From Paenirhizobium naphthalenivorans (GTDB taxonomy: Bacteria; Pseudomonadota; Alphaproteobacteria; Rhizobiales; Rhizobiaceae): a stretch of DNA of 64,000 nt. Position numbers and translations under genes: made by a program. Of this stretch, positions 46,488 to 55,587 are shown piece by piece. Position 1 is the stretch's first letter. Each line of letters opens with the position of its first letter. The notes under the pieces were generated by a model that was given only the letters and a program-made list of their open reading frames with translations, searched no databases and was not told where the DNA came from. The stretch covers positions 46,647 to 110,646 of the forward strand of contig NZ_BJZP01000015.1 in NCBI RefSeq assembly GCF_007992095.1. The letters run 5' to 3'.

Positions 46488-47926
46488 TGAAGCGCAATCG
46501 CAAAGTGAAGATCCTCGCAACGCTCGGCCCGGCCTCGTCCGACGAAGCGATGATCCGCAAGCTGCATGAAGCCGGTGCGGACGTGTTCCGTATCAACATG
46601 AGCCATGCCAGCCACGATGTGATGCGTAGCCTGATCGTCAAGATCCGCTCGGTCGAGGCCGAATGCGGCCGCCCGATCGGCATTCTCGCCGACCTTCAGG
46701 GGCCGAAGCTGCGGGTCGGCAAGTTCGCCGAGACGACCGTTGAACTGGTGCCGGGTCAGACCTTCACGCTGGACAGCAGGGACGAGCCGGGCGACAACAC
46801 CCGCGTCTTCCTGCCCCATCCGGAAATCCTCGCCGCGGTCAAGCCGGGGCACCGCCTGCTGATCGATGACGGCAAGTTGCACCTGCGCGCTGAAAAGTGC
46901 GACGGCAAGTCGATCGTCACTACGGTTGTCTCGGGCACCAAGATTTCCGACCGCAAGGGCGTCAGTCTGCCCGATACGCTGCTCGCCGTCGGCGCCTTGA
47001 CTGACAAGGACCGTGCCGACCTCGACGCGGTGCTTGCCACCAATGAAGTCGACTGGGTGGCACTGTCCTTCATCCAGCGGCCGGAAGACCTCGCCGATGT
47101 CCGCAAGGTCGCGCGCGGGCGTGTCGGCCTGATGTCGAAGATCGAGAAGCCGCAGGCGATCGAACGCATCGACGAGATCATCGAACTTTCGGATGCGCTG
47201 ATGGTGGCGCGCGGTGACCTTGGGGTGGAAATGCCGCTCGAGGCCGTGCCGGGCCTCCAGAAGCAGCTGATCAGGGCCTGCCGGCGCGCCGGCAAGCCTG
47301 TCGTTGTCGCGACCCAGATGCTGGAATCGATGATCTCCGCTCCGGTTCCGACCCGCGCTGAAGTCTCGGATGTGGCAACCGCCGTATTCGAGGGCGCCGA
47401 TGCTGTCATGCTCTCGGCCGAATCGGCCTCCGGGCAGTATCCGGTCGAGGCGGTCTCCACCATGGCGTCGATCGCCCGTACGGTGGAGCGCGAGCCGCAT
47501 TATCCAGGCATCATCTATGCGCAGCGCGCGCACCCGGAGGCAACCGGCGCCGACGCCATTTCGCTCGCCGCCCGTCAGATCGCCGAGACGCTGAAGCTGA
47601 GCGCCATCGTTTGTTATACCTCGTCGGGCACGACAGGGCTTCGCGCTGCGCGCGAGCGTCCCGAAGTGCCGATCATCGCGCTGTCTCCGGTCCTGCAGAC
47701 GGCTCGCCGGCTGTCGATGGTCTGGGGGCTGCATTGCGTCGTCTCTGAAGAGCCGGTCGATCTCGACGACATGGTGAACCGCGCTTGCCGGATCGTCGTC
47801 GCCGAGGGGTTTGGCCGGCCGGGTGACCGGGTGATCATCTCCGCCGGCGTGCCGCTTGGCACTCCGGGTGCCACGAATATGCTGCGCATCGCCTATATCG
47901 GTTCGGACGGCCTGTCGGGCATCTGA
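46487..47926 (+). CDS. pyk: Pyruvate kinase
   Basis: A 479-residue glycolytic enzyme making pyruvate and ATP from phosphoenolpyruvate and ADP. It begins V-K-I-L-A-T-L-G-P-A-S-S-D. It has the substrate-binding R-I-N-M-S-H and I-L-A-D-L-Q-G-P-K-L, the catalytic lysine region M-S-K-I-E-K-P-Q, and the metal site M-V-A-R-G-D-L-G-V-E-M. The C-terminal allosteric domain is complete. The start ATG at 46487 overlaps the DUF1036 stop; the longer frame to 46436 is inside that gene. A terminator follows at 47962. Confidence 0.96.
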   Translation: MKRNRKVKILATLGPASSDEAMIRKLHEAGADVFRINMSHASHDVMRSLIVKIRSVEAECGRPIGILADLQGPKLRVGKFAETTVELVPGQTFTLDSRDEPGDNTRVFLPHPEILAAVKPGHRLLIDDGKLHLRAEKCDGKSIVTTVVSGTKISDRKGVSLPDTLLAVGALTDKDRADLDAVLATNEVDWVALSFIQRPEDLADVRKVARGRVGLMSKIEKPQAIERIDEIIELSDALMVARGDLGVEMPLEAVPGLQKQLIRACRRAGKPVVVATQMLESMISAPVPTRAEVSDVATAVFEGADAVMLSAESASGQYPVEAVSTMASIARTVEREPHYPGIIYAQRAHPEATGADAISLAARQIAETLKLSAIVCYTSSGTTGLRAARERPEVPIIALSPVLQTARRLSMVWGLHCVVSEEPVDLDDMVNRACRIVVAEGFGRPGDRVIISAGVPLGTPGATNMLRIAYIGSDGLSGI

Positions 47927-47961
47927 CGGTATAGAGAGAGACGTACGATAGGGTTCCGAAG

Positions 47962-47984
47962 AAGCCGCCTGCGGGCGGCTTTTT
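47962..47984 (+). terminator. Rho-independent terminator of pyk
   Basis: AGCCGCC (47963-47969) pairs with GGCGGCT (47974-47980), a tetraloop and TTTTT. It lies 36 bases after the stop. Confidence 0.85.
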
Positions 47985-48049
47985 CACATCTTCAAAACCC
48001 GCCGCTGGCCGGTAGGGCAGAAGACGGGCGGGGAATTCCCGCTCAGCCG

Positions 48050-49093
48050 CTATTGATTGTCCAGCGGTCCGGAGTTGCCTTCCGGCACTGCGACGCCGGC
48101 TTTGGCCAGTTCAGGCTCCAGCGCCCGCGCCATGGCCTGCAGATCGCGCTTGTGCCCGGCGATCTTCTCGATGGCGGCGATGGCAAGGTCCCTTGCGAGG
48201 TAATCGGGCTTGTGGCCGAGACCCTTGATCCACACCAGTTCCGATCCCTCGATGTCGCGCGCGAGGCCGCGCGCGTGGATCTCCTCCAGCACGATGGCGT
48301 CGCTGCCACCGGTGACGATGACCGTTGGCGCCTTGATCTCGCGGTAGCGCTTTGCGAAGCGCGATACATAGCCATGGAGATTGGCGACGTCGGTGGCATT
48401 GGCGCGAAAGGCGGCGGGGCGCAGCACAAGGGCGGGGGCTGTGTGCTGGACATAGTCATGCGGGCAGGGATTGGGGGCAAAGACGGTGCGGGTCGCTGCA
48501 TCCAGCCTAGCCTTTCCCGCGTGCAGTGCGACGGTATGGCAAAAGAGTGGCCCGACCAGCGGGGTTGAGGCCAGGCGATAGTACCAATCGACGCCGCCGG
48601 GCCAGGGATGGCTCGCCGGGGCGAGAAAGAGCAGGCCGGCGGTCTTTTCAGGGTAGAGCACGCCGAAGCTCGCGGCGATCGCTCCGCCGAAGGAATGGCC
48701 GACGATGATGGCGCGATCGATGCCACGCTGCTCCATCAGTCGGGCAACGGCTGCGGCCTGACCGTCCGGATAGGCGGTGTCTGGTCCACCGCGTTGTGAA
48801 TAGCCGTGGCCTGGTCGATCGACGAAGAGGAGTTCGGCTCGACCTTCAAGAGGACCGAGAAAGGCGGTGGCCTGGTCACGCAGGTTGCCGCTGGCGCCGT
48901 GGATGAAAACGATCGGCGGAAGGCTGGCATCGGCATTCGCCGGCACGTGAAGCGCGTGCAGCGAAAAGCCGCCGACATCGGTCAGCTCGCCGATGCGCGG
49001 AGCATCGGTCTCGATGGCACGGGCGCGCAGCGCCGTCAGCGCGACGGAAGCCGATGACAGGGCGGCAAGGGAGACGAGTGCGGTCACAAGCAT
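48050..49093 (-). CDS. Alpha/beta hydrolase with N-terminal membrane or signal segment
   Basis: A 347-residue serine hydrolase. A hydrophobic N-terminus (M-L-V-T-A-L-V-S-L-A-A-L-S-S-A-S-V-A-L) may be a signal anchor. The core has V-F-I-H-G-A-S-G-N-L near residue 63, D-R-P-G-H-G-Y-S and the nucleophile elbow V-G-H-S-F-G-G. The Asp and His fit T-G-G-S-D-A-I-V and G-L-G-H-K-P-D. The TPR gene below it at 49174 is on the same strand with 80 bases between. The substrate is unknown. Confidence 0.82.
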   Translation of the reverse strand: MLVTALVSLAALSSASVALTALRARAIETDAPRIGELTDVGGFSLHALHVPANADASLPPIVFIHGASGNLRDQATAFLGPLEGRAELLFVDRPGHGYSQRGGPDTAYPDGQAAAVARLMEQRGIDRAIIVGHSFGGAIAASFGVLYPEKTAGLLFLAPASHPWPGGVDWYYRLASTPLVGPLFCHTVALHAGKARLDAATRTVFAPNPCPHDYVQHTAPALVLRPAAFRANATDVANLHGYVSRFAKRYREIKAPTVIVTGGSDAIVLEEIHARGLARDIEGSELVWIKGLGHKPDYLARDLAIAAIEKIAGHKRDLQAMARALEPELAKAGVAVPEGNSGPLDNQ

Positions 49094-49173
49094 GAGACGG
49101 ACACGAGAGGTTGGAGTCGGAAATGCTCGGACTCTGGCGAAGGCACGATGCGTTGCGAAGGTATCCGGCTCAA

Positions 49174-49785
49174 TCAGGTGCGGCTGCCGGCCAGCTTTTC
49201 CGAGAGTGTGCTGACGATCTCCTGAGCTTGGCGATCGGCCGGATAGATGTCCAGATAACGTTCCCAGGCCTTCAGCGCCATAGCCTCGCTGCCGCGTTCA
49301 CTGAGAATGGCGGCAAGGCCGGCCAGTGCCGCGAAATGGCGCGGTTCGATTGTCAGCACCCGGTTGATGTCTGAAATCGCCCTGCGGTAATTGCCCATCG
49401 TGTAGTGGAGCGTCGCTCTTTGACTCAAGGCGCCGACGAAGTCGGGCTTCAACACGATGGCCTGGTCGAGAAAATCGAGGGCGGCGGGGTTGCGTTTCTC
49501 CGCAGCCGCACTGGCTGCCCATTGCATCAGCAGATCGATTGTGGGGCTGCCCGATACGTTCCAGTCCGCTAGGATCTCTTCGGTCAACTGGTGGGCTGAT
49601 TCCGGATCGCGCTCGCGCTTCAGCGCCGTCATCAACTGGTCGATCGTTCTTGGTGATTCGCTGCCAGCGGCCGAATCGAGCGAGACGCTCTCCGTCGCGT
49701 TCGCCTGCGCCAAGGCCGAGGGACCATGGGACGCGGCGAGCAACAGGGCGGCAATCAGTGGGGCACGAATACGAAAACGGCGCAT
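49174..49785 (-). CDS. Secreted tetratricopeptide-repeat protein
   Basis: A 203-residue protein with an Arg-rich start and signal peptide (about 8-27, ending S-A-L-A-Q-A). Two to three TPR-like repeats follow in the second half, for example A-L-D-F-L-D-Q-A-I-V-L-K-P-D-F and Y-R-R-A-I-S-D-I-N-R-V-L-T-I-E-P-R-H. It probably mediates protein contacts in the periplasm. It is common in rhizobia beside the L36 gene. No enzymatic motif is visible. Confidence 0.83.
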   Translation of the reverse strand: MRRFRIRAPLIAALLLAASHGPSALAQANATESVSLDSAAGSESPRTIDQLMTALKRERDPESAHQLTEEILADWNVSGSPTIDLLMQWAASAAAEKRNPAALDFLDQAIVLKPDFVGALSQRATLHYTMGNYRRAISDINRVLTIEPRHFAALAGLAAILSERGSEAMALKAWERYLDIYPADRQAQEIVSTLSEKLAGSRT

Positions 49786-49903
49786 GCGGATAAGATAATC
49801 CGCTTGCGCCGGCTTTCAAACTCAAATCTTCGCCTGTGGCAGTTTCGGGTCTCGGACCCATGCCAGGCGAACATCTGCGCCGCTGGAAAGCGGCGCCCTT
49901 GCC

Positions 49904-50029
49904 TCAGCCCTGACGAGCCTTGAAGCGCGGGTTCTGCTTGTTGATGATGTAGACGCGGCCCTTGCGGCGAACCAGACGGTTGTCGCGATGACGGGCCTTG
50001 AGCGCTTTCAGCGAGTTCTTGATCTTCAT
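49904..50029 (-). CDS. rpmJ: 50S ribosomal protein L36, cysteine-free form
   Basis: A 41-codon gene. It begins [14 protein letters not shown], continues [12 protein letters not shown] and ends R-F-K-A-R-Q-G. The sequence is that of the longer alphaproteobacterial/YkgO-type bL36. It has no Cys, so it lacks the zinc site of the classical form. It is transcribed on the minus strand and stands alone. A hairpin without T-run lies 10-30 bases after the stop. Confidence 0.95.
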   Translation of the reverse strand: MKIKNSLKALKARHRDNRLVRRKGRVYIINKQNPRFKARQG

Positions 50030-50084
50030 TTTACTGGTCCGCAAAGGTTATCGGCGAATGATTCATCCGCCATTGTCTTCTTAC

Positions 50085-50111
50085 AATCAAAAGCACGCTC
50101 CGAGGCGTGCT
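50085..50111 (-). terminator. Rho-independent terminator of purEK (minus strand)
   Basis: AGCACGC (50111-50105 on the minus strand) pairs with GCGTGCT (50098-50092), loop of 6 and TTTTGATTG. It lies about 100 bases after the purK stop. Confidence 0.75.
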
Positions 50112-50210
50112 CTTAAGGGTTGGTGGCAAATACTCCGTCCTGCCCCTTGGTGTCAACCGTGTCCGCCCTGATTCAACGGTGAAAGCCCGGATTATTCCGG
50201 CCTTTCCGGT

Positions 50211-51272
50211 TTAGAAACGCATGATTTCCGTGACATGACCCATCTTGCGGCCGGGCCGGGCCTCGGTCTTGCCATAGAGATGAACGAGCGCGCCGGGCTT
50301 GGAAAGCCAGGTCGGAACGTCATCGATATCGTCACCGATCAGGTTGGTCATCACGCAGTCGGAGTGCCTGGCCGGGGTGCCGAGCGGCAGGCCGGCAATG
50401 GCCCGGATATGCTGCTCAAACTGCGAGACGACGCAAGCTGCCTCGGTCCAGTGCCCGGAATTGTGGACGCGCGGAGCGATCTCGTTGGCGATCAGACTGC
50501 CGTCCGCAAGGACGAAAAACTCCATGCCGACCACGCCGACATAGTCGAGGGCCGCCAGCAGCTTCTCGGCTGATTCTCCGGCCGCCTTGGCCGTCGTGTC
50601 ACCGATTCTGGCCGGCAGTGTCGAGGTGTCGAGAATGCCGTCGCGGTGGACGTTCTCTGCCGGGTCGTAGGCCGCGACGGTTCCGTCGGTCGCACGGGCG
50701 GCGATGATCGAGATCTCGCGCTCGAAAGGGACGAAGCTCTCGAGAATGAGCGGCACGTTGCCAAGCGCCGCGAAGACGCCCTCGGGGCGGTCGCCGGCGG
50801 AGCGGAACACGCGTTGGCCCTTGCCGTCATAGCCGAGCCGCCGGGTCTTCAGAACGCCCTGGCCGCCGAAGTCAGCGAGTGCGGCTTCCAGTTCCGCCTG
50901 GCTGTCGACCGCGTGGAACCGGGCGGTTTGGATGCCGCAATCATTGAGGAAGCGCTTTTCGGTCAGCCGGTCCTGCGCCACTTCGAGTGCGCGCGGCGGC
51001 GGAAAGACCGGTACGTTGCGGGCGAGCGTTGCGGCGGCCTCGACCGGGACGTTCTCGAATTCATAGGTGACGATGTCGCAGGCCGCGGCCAGTTCGGCGA
51101 GCGCCAGCGGATCGGCATAGGGCGCGACGATCTGGCTGTTGGCGACCTGGGCGGCCGGGCAGTCCGCCTGCGGTTCAAGAATCACGGTGCGGAAATTGAG
51201 GCGGGCGGCGGCCATGGCAAGCATGCGGCCTAGCTGGCCTCCGCCGATGATGCCGATCGTGCGTGCGTTCAT
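50211..51272 (-). CDS. purK: 5-(carboxyamino)imidazole ribonucleotide synthase
   Basis: A 353-residue ATP-grasp enzyme that carboxylates AIR to N5-CAIR with bicarbonate and ATP in purine synthesis. It starts [17 protein letters not shown]. The ATP-grasp part has [13 protein letters not shown] and [10 protein letters not shown], and later E-F-F-V and [14 protein letters not shown]. The start ATG overlaps the purE stop (ATGA), so the genes are coupled. The longer frame to 51326 lies inside purE. Confidence 0.96.
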   Translation of the reverse strand: MNARTIGIIGGGQLGRMLAMAAARLNFRTVILEPQADCPAAQVANSQIVAPYADPLALAELAAACDIVTYEFENVPVEAAATLARNVPVFPPPRALEVAQDRLTEKRFLNDCGIQTARFHAVDSQAELEAALADFGGQGVLKTRRLGYDGKGQRVFRSAGDRPEGVFAALGNVPLILESFVPFEREISIIAARATDGTVAAYDPAENVHRDGILDTSTLPARIGDTTAKAAGESAEKLLAALDYVGVVGMEFFVLADGSLIANEIAPRVHNSGHWTEAACVVSQFEQHIRAIAGLPLGTPARHSDCVMTNLIGDDIDDVPTWLSKPGALVHLYGKTEARPGRKMGHVTEIMRF

Positions 51273-51769
51273 GGTTGTTCGTCCAACGGGTATTCCGCCA
51301 CGGCCGCGCTCTGGCGGGCGCGCCATTCGTCGAGCCGTTCGGCGAGATCCTCGTCATGCAGGGCGAGGACTGCAGCCGCCAGCAGCGCAGCGTTGACGGC
51401 GCCGGCCTTGCCGATGGCAAGCGTTCCGACCGGAATGCCGGCCGGCATCTGTACGATGGAAAGCAGGCTGTCCTGGCCGGAAAGCGCCTTGGACTGGACC
51501 GGAACGCCGAAAACCGGAAGGGGCGTCATCGCCGCAGCCATGCCGGGCAGATGGGCGGCACCGCCGGCGCCCGCGATAATGACCTGGAAGCCCTCATCAC
51601 GCGCACCCTTGGCGAAGGCGACGAGCCGGTCGGGGGTGCGGTGGGCCGAGACGATACGCGCCTCATAGCCGACGCCAAGGACGTCCAGCGTGTCAGCGGC
51701 GTTCTTCATGGTTTCCCAGTCCGACTGGCTGCCCATGATGATGGCGACGGGCGGGCGTTCTTCGGTCAT
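51269..51769 (-). CDS. purE: N5-carboxyaminoimidazole ribonucleotide mutase
   Basis: A 166-residue class I PurE that converts N5-CAIR to CAIR, the step after PurK. It has [13 protein letters not shown], the catalytic histidine loop [10 protein letters not shown], and [10 protein letters not shown]. Length and motifs are normal. It precedes purK with a four-base overlap. Confidence 0.96.
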   Translation of the reverse strand: MTEERPPVAIIMGSQSDWETMKNAADTLDVLGVGYEARIVSAHRTPDRLVAFAKGARDEGFQVIIAGAGGAAHLPGMAAAMTPLPVFGVPVQSKALSGQDSLLSIVQMPAGIPVGTLAIGKAGAVNAALLAAAVLALHDEDLAERLDEWRARQSAAVAEYPLDEQP

Positions 51770-51787
51770 CGTACGCTCCTTGCCAGA

Positions 51788-51991
51788 TCAGGCGATGATG
51801 TCGGGGACGATCTGGTCCTCAAGCGAGGTCATCTTGTCCTTGATGCCCAGCTTTTTCTTCTTCATTCGCTGTATTCTCAAGGCATCGCAGCCCGTTATGG
51901 TCATGGCATTGATGGCGGCGTCATAGTCTTCATGCTCCTGCCGGAGCCGAGCGAGCGCCAGCCGAATGTCCGCCTTTTCCTGATCGGGCAT
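51788..51991 (-). CDS. DUF465 (YdcH-like) small protein
   Basis: A 67-residue helical protein of the DUF465 family. It has R-L-R-Q-E-H-E-D-Y-D-A-A-I near the start and the family block L-R-I-Q-R-M-K-K-K-K-L-G-I-K-D-K near the end. The ATG at 51991 follows GGGGACGTGATA; the frame is open to 52102 without support. It lies 18 bases upstream of purE on the same strand and may share its transcript. The function of YdcH proteins is unknown. Confidence 0.85.
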   Translation of the reverse strand: MPDQEKADIRLALARLRQEHEDYDAAINAMTITGCDALRIQRMKKKKLGIKDKMTSLEDQIVPDIIA

Positions 51992-52228
51992 TATCACGTC
52001 CCCATTCTCGCAACCTACGCATCCGTCTTCTCGGACGCGCCGTAGATTCGCGCAAGCTCCTATCATCAAATACCGGTAACGGGAAGTTATCCCTGTCTGC
52101 AAATTTGCCGCGCTTTCTCCCCGATTTCGCCTTCGACAAACCGTACACTTCGTGTCACATTACATTCGTAAAGCCTGAAACTCCAGCGTTGTGAGGGCTG
52201 GAGGTAGGCAAAAGGAAGGACGTATCAA

Positions 52229-52405
52229 ATGACCATGCAGGCTCATCTTGAATCGCTCGAAAAGAAGCACGGCGCTCTTGAGGAAAAGCTCCATACTGCT
52301 CTTACGTCTCCCTCCGTAGACGACCATCGGATCGCCGAGCTCAAGAGGCTCAAATTGCGGCTCAAGGATGAAATGGAACGCTTGCGGGCGTCGACCAGAC
52401 ACTAG
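52229..52405 (+). CDS. DUF465 (YdcH-like) small protein, divergent from the first
   Basis: A 58-codon frame with a strong site GGAAGGA eight bases before the ATG at 52229. It reads M-T-M-Q-A-H-L-E-S-L-E-K-K-H-G-A-L and later I-A-E-L-K-R-L-K-L-R-L-K-D-E-M, the same helical DUF465 pattern as its neighbour. The two genes are divergent with a 237-base shared upstream region. Too short for standard ORF cut-offs, but the ribosome site and family pattern support it. Confidence 0.85.
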   Translation: MTMQAHLESLEKKHGALEEKLHTALTSPSVDDHRIAELKRLKLRLKDEMERLRASTRH

Positions 52406-52476
52406 TTTTCCGGGTCTTGCCGGCCGGGGATCGCCTGAAGGCAGATCCGGGCCGGCAAATCAGGACAGTCAATTTT

Positions 52477-52513
52477 GCCCCGGAGACCAGCGCGGTTTTC
52501 GGGGCTTCTTTTT
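52477..52513 (+). terminator. Rho-independent terminator after the second DUF465 gene
   Basis: GCCCCG (52477-52482) pairs with CGGGGC (52500-52505) and is followed by TTCTTTTT. A second GC-rich hairpin (near 52421-52456) lies between it and the stop. Confidence 0.65.
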
Positions 52514-52527
52514 GTCTTGGTGAAGGG

Positions 52528-52788
52528 TCAGGACCAGAACTGATCGATCCACAGATTGAGACGATCGAAGCCTGGCCGGTTGACGGAATAGATCCGCCTG
52601 GTGCCTTCCGAGGTGACGCTGACCAGATTGCAGTCGAGCAGCGCCTTCAGATGCTGGGACACGGCGGGTCGGCTGATCGGCAGACCGCTCGCCAGATCGT
52701 TTACGGTCTTGGGTGCGCGCCGCAGTTCTTCCAGCAGGTACCGGCGGTGCGGATCGGCGATCGCGACGAATGGGTCCAGGTTCGACAT
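52528..52788 (-). CDS. ArsR-family winged-helix regulator
   Basis: An 86-residue winged-helix protein. It starts P-F-V-A-I-A-D-P-H-R-R-Y-L-L-E-E-L, then has the recognition helix I-S-R-P-A-V-S-Q-H-L-K-A-L and a wing with V-T-S-E-G-T-R-R-I-Y-S. It has no cysteine pair, so it is not a metal-sensing SmtB-type member. The TauE-like permease gene lies 80 bases upstream of it on the same strand. It could control that gene, but there is no direct evidence. Confidence 0.88.
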   Translation of the reverse strand: MSNLDPFVAIADPHRRYLLEELRRAPKTVNDLASGLPISRPAVSQHLKALLDCNLVSVTSEGTRRIYSVNRPGFDRLNLWIDQFWS

Positions 52789-52867
52789 GGACGCAGGTTA
52801 CGTGAATATTCCGGGGCGGGCAAGCGTATTGTGCGGTGCAGCAATCGACTGTGTGCGCCTGTCTCGC

Positions 52868-53635
52868 CTAAAATCCGGTGATACCGTCGTAGAGCAGTTT
52901 GCTGCCGGCGATCAGCACCATGCCATACATCAACGGATAGAAAATCCGGGGCTTCAAGTAGTGCACGAGGCGCGCCCCGATCAGCGTCGAGGCCAGCGCG
53001 ACCGGCAGAAGGGTGGCCGAGACGGAGAGGTTGGCGGTGCCGAGTTCACCAAGCGCGAAATAGGGGATGACCTTGATGGCGTTCATGATCGCGAAAAAGC
53101 GCGTGCTGGTGCCGGTATAGGTCAGGGGATCGAGGCGAAGCGGAAGCGTGTAGACCTGGAAAGGCGGTCCACCGGCATGGGCGACGAAGCTGCCATAGCC
53201 CGACAGAGTGCCCCAGAGCGTCGCTGCGACCGGGCGCTCGACGGCGGCGGCCGGTTCCATCGCTGCCGACTGCCGCGCTGCATCGACGAAATAGCGCAGG
53301 GCGAACAACACGGAGATCCCGCCGAGCAACAGGCGCATGACGTTTACCGAAACATAGGCGGACGTCGCCCAGCCGATCGCTATGCCGAGAATACCGCCGG
53401 GCAACATGGCCAGCAGGGTTGGGCGGCTGTTGTGGCGTCTCCAGGCCCAGAGGGCGACGAGATCCATCACCAGAAGAATCGGCAGGAAGATCGCTGCGGC
53501 CTGCATCGGCGGGACGACCATGGCCAGAAGCGGCACGCCGATCAGGGCAAATGCGCCGCCGAGCCCGCCTTTCGACAGCCCAACGAGGATGACGGCGGGA
53601 ACGGCCGCGGCATAGAACAGCAGATCTAGACTCAT
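52868..53635 (-). CDS. Sulfite exporter TauE/SafE family membrane protein
   Basis: A 255-residue integral membrane protein with about seven to eight hydrophobic segments. The first has the family pattern A-V-I-L-V-G-L-S-K-G-G-L-G-G, and the second repeat has G-S-F-V-A-H-A-G-G-P-P-F-Q-V-Y. These proteins export anions such as sulfite or organosulfur compounds. The frame is open to 54172, but only the ATG at 53635 fits, and it lies back to back with the divergent gene at 53741. The substrate is unknown. Confidence 0.88.
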   Translation of the reverse strand: MSLDLLFYAAAVPAVILVGLSKGGLGGAFALIGVPLLAMVVPPMQAAAIFLPILLVMDLVALWAWRRHNSRPTLLAMLPGGILGIAIGWATSAYVSVNVMRLLLGGISVLFALRYFVDAARQSAAMEPAAAVERPVAATLWGTLSGYGSFVAHAGGPPFQVYTLPLRLDPLTYTGTSTRFFAIMNAIKVIPYFALGELGTANLSVSATLLPVALASTLIGARLVHYLKPRIFYPLMYGMVLIAGSKLLYDGITGF

Positions 53636-53740
53636 TTGTTTCGGTTGATCCTTTCGAAGGACCGGTCTATCGGAATTACACACGCAAAACGAGGGAGGCG
53701 CGCGGGAAAAGTCCCGTCCTTCCGCAAAACGGATCCCGTC

Positions 53741-54394
53741 ATGACCAGTCCCCAAGATCGCTGCCGTCTCGTCCTGATTGTTCCCGACATCGCAGACGCC
53801 GAGGAAAAGGCGCGCGTATTGGGCGACGCCTTGAAGGGCGGCGACGTCGCCTCGGTCATTATCCCCCAGTATGGCCTCGACGATTCGGTCTTTCAGAAAC
53901 ACGTCGAACTGCTTGTCCCGGTGATCCAGGACGCGGGCGCTGCGGCCCTCGTTGCCGACAATAGCCGAGTGGCCGGGCGGGCAAAGGCCGACGGCCTGCA
54001 CATTACCGGCAATGCGGCAGCCCTGGCCGAGGCGATGGAGAAGCATGTGCCGAAGATGATCGTCGGTGGCGGCAATGCCATGGATCGGCATCATGCGCTG
54101 GAGATGGGCGAAGTGCAGCCGGACTATGTTTTCTTCGGCAAGCTCGACGGTGATATCAAGCCGGAGGCGCATTCCAAGAATCTGGCGCTCGGCGAATGGT
54201 GGTCATCGATGATCGCCATTCCCAGTATCGTGATGGGCGGGCAGGATCCGGCCTCGGCGGTTGCCGTCGCGGAAACCGGCGTCGAGTTCGTCGCCTTGCG
54301 CGAGGCGGTTTTCGCCGATCCGGCCATGGCGGCCAGCATCGTTGCGCAGGTCAATGCCGCGCTTGACGAAAAAGCGCCACGGTTTGAAGATTGA
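53741..54394 (+). CDS. Thiamine phosphate synthase family protein
   Basis: A 217-residue TIM-barrel protein of the TMP-synthase/TenI superfamily. It reads R-L-V-L-I-V-P-D-I-A-D-A near the start, A-L-V-A-D-N-S-R-V-A-G-R-A-K-A-D-G-L-H-I near residue 80, D-Y-V-F-F-G-K-L-D-G-D, and a late V-E-F-V-A-L-R-E-A-V-F. The usual phosphate-binding G-G/A-I block appears as I-V-M-G-G-Q-D-P. It lacks the usual ThiE pyrophosphate-binding lysines as far as I can see, so true ThiE activity is unsure. The start ATG at 53741 is chosen over the open extension to 53636. It overlaps the frame of the next gene. Confidence 0.75.
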   Translation: MTSPQDRCRLVLIVPDIADAEEKARVLGDALKGGDVASVIIPQYGLDDSVFQKHVELLVPVIQDAGAAALVADNSRVAGRAKADGLHITGNAAALAEAMEKHVPKMIVGGGNAMDRHHALEMGEVQPDYVFFGKLDGDIKPEAHSKNLALGEWWSSMIAIPSIVMGGQDPASAVAVAETGVEFVALREAVFADPAMAASIVAQVNAALDEKAPRFED

Positions 54395-54402
54395 AAGGCA
54401 TC

Positions 54403-55560
54403 ATGCGCTCCAGTCTTCTCCATCCATCCGTGCTGTTCGCCGTCGTCATCTGCCTTGCGGCGGGTGCGGTCTTGCCGCAAGCCTTGTTCGCCCAGCAAGC
54501 CGTCGAGCGCCCGAAGATGCGGCCTCTGGCGCCGGCCGACGCGACGGGGCTGGAGCGTGGAGGGAGCCCTGTGACCGATGCCGGAACGCTGGATCGCGGT
54601 GCGCGTCCGGAGGCAAAGGACGACGAAAAGCGGCAGGCAGCGGGAGTTGAGGATCAGCAGGGGGTCAACATCTATTACCGCATGGGGGTCCCTCTTCCCG
54701 ACCTGCCGCCCGAGCCGGAATACAAGGGACCCATTGACGAGGCCTATGGCGCGTTTCAGCGCGGCTTCTTCCTGACGGCTGTCGACAAGGCCTTGCCTCG
54801 CGCCCAACTCGGCGATCCGGCGGCGCAGACCCTGCTCGCCGAACTGATGAATCGCGGGCTGGGCATCAAGACCGATCCAAAAGGCGCGGCCTTCTGGTAC
54901 GGCCAAGCGGCGGCCGGCGGCTATGCACCGGCGATGTTCAAGTATGCCTTGCTGTTGATGGAGGGAAAGCTCGTCCCTCGCGACAAGGCCAAGGCTGACG
55001 AATACATGCATAAGGCGGCGGATGCCGGCAATGCGTCGGCGCAGTTCAATTGGGCGCAGACGCTGGTTTCCGACAATCCCGGCACCAAGGGGCTGTCCAT
55101 GGCCTTGCCCTATTACGAGAAGGCCGCCGAGCAGGGCATTGCCGACGCGCAATATGCGGTAGCGCAGATCTACCAGGCGCTGACGGAGCTTCCAGAGGAC
55201 AAGCGCAAGCGAGCGCGATACTGGCTCGATCGGGCGGCGCGCGCCGGTTTCGACACCGCGCAGCTCGATATTGGTATCTGGCTCGTCAACGGCGTTGGCG
55301 GGGATCGCAATTACGAGCAGGGCTTCCGCTGGCTGAAGATCGCCGCCAACCGCGGCAACGTGATCGCGCAGAACCGTATTGCGCATCTCTACGTCAATGC
55401 GCTCGGCACGCCCCCGGACCCGGTCGAGGCGGCCAAGTGGTATGTGCTATCCCGCCGGGCCGGTCTGAAAGATCCCGGGCTCGAGGACTTTTATCTCGGG
55501 CTGACCGAAGAAGAGCAGAAGAAGGCGATCGACGCGGCGAACAAGTTTCGCCGCATCTGA
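54403..55560 (+). CDS. Secreted Sel1/TPR-like repeat protein
   Basis: A 385-residue protein with a signal peptide (about 8-31, L-F-A-V-V-I-C-L-A-A-G-A-V-L-P). A disordered Gly/Ala/Arg stretch precedes at least six Sel1-like repeats from residue ~110, for example A-A-F-W-Y-G-Q-A-A-A-G-G-Y-A-P-A and A-L-P-Y-Y-E-K-A-A-E-Q-G-I-A-D-A. Sel1 proteins scaffold signalling or polysaccharide complexes; in rhizobia ExoR is a relative. ATG at 54403 follows AAGG at 6 bases. It begins just after the thiamine-phosphate-synthase-like gene, so the two are probably co-transcribed. Confidence 0.85.
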   Translation: MRSSLLHPSVLFAVVICLAAGAVLPQALFAQQAVERPKMRPLAPADATGLERGGSPVTDAGTLDRGARPEAKDDEKRQAAGVEDQQGVNIYYRMGVPLPDLPPEPEYKGPIDEAYGAFQRGFFLTAVDKALPRAQLGDPAAQTLLAELMNRGLGIKTDPKGAAFWYGQAAAGGYAPAMFKYALLLMEGKLVPRDKAKADEYMHKAADAGNASAQFNWAQTLVSDNPGTKGLSMALPYYEKAAEQGIADAQYAVAQIYQALTELPEDKRKRARYWLDRAARAGFDTAQLDIGIWLVNGVGGDRNYEQGFRWLKIAANRGNVIAQNRIAHLYVNALGTPPDPVEAAKWYVLSRRAGLKDPGLEDFYLGLTEEEQKKAIDAANKFRRI

Positions 55561-55587
55561 CGGTGGCCGTAGGGGCAGGGGGCGAAC

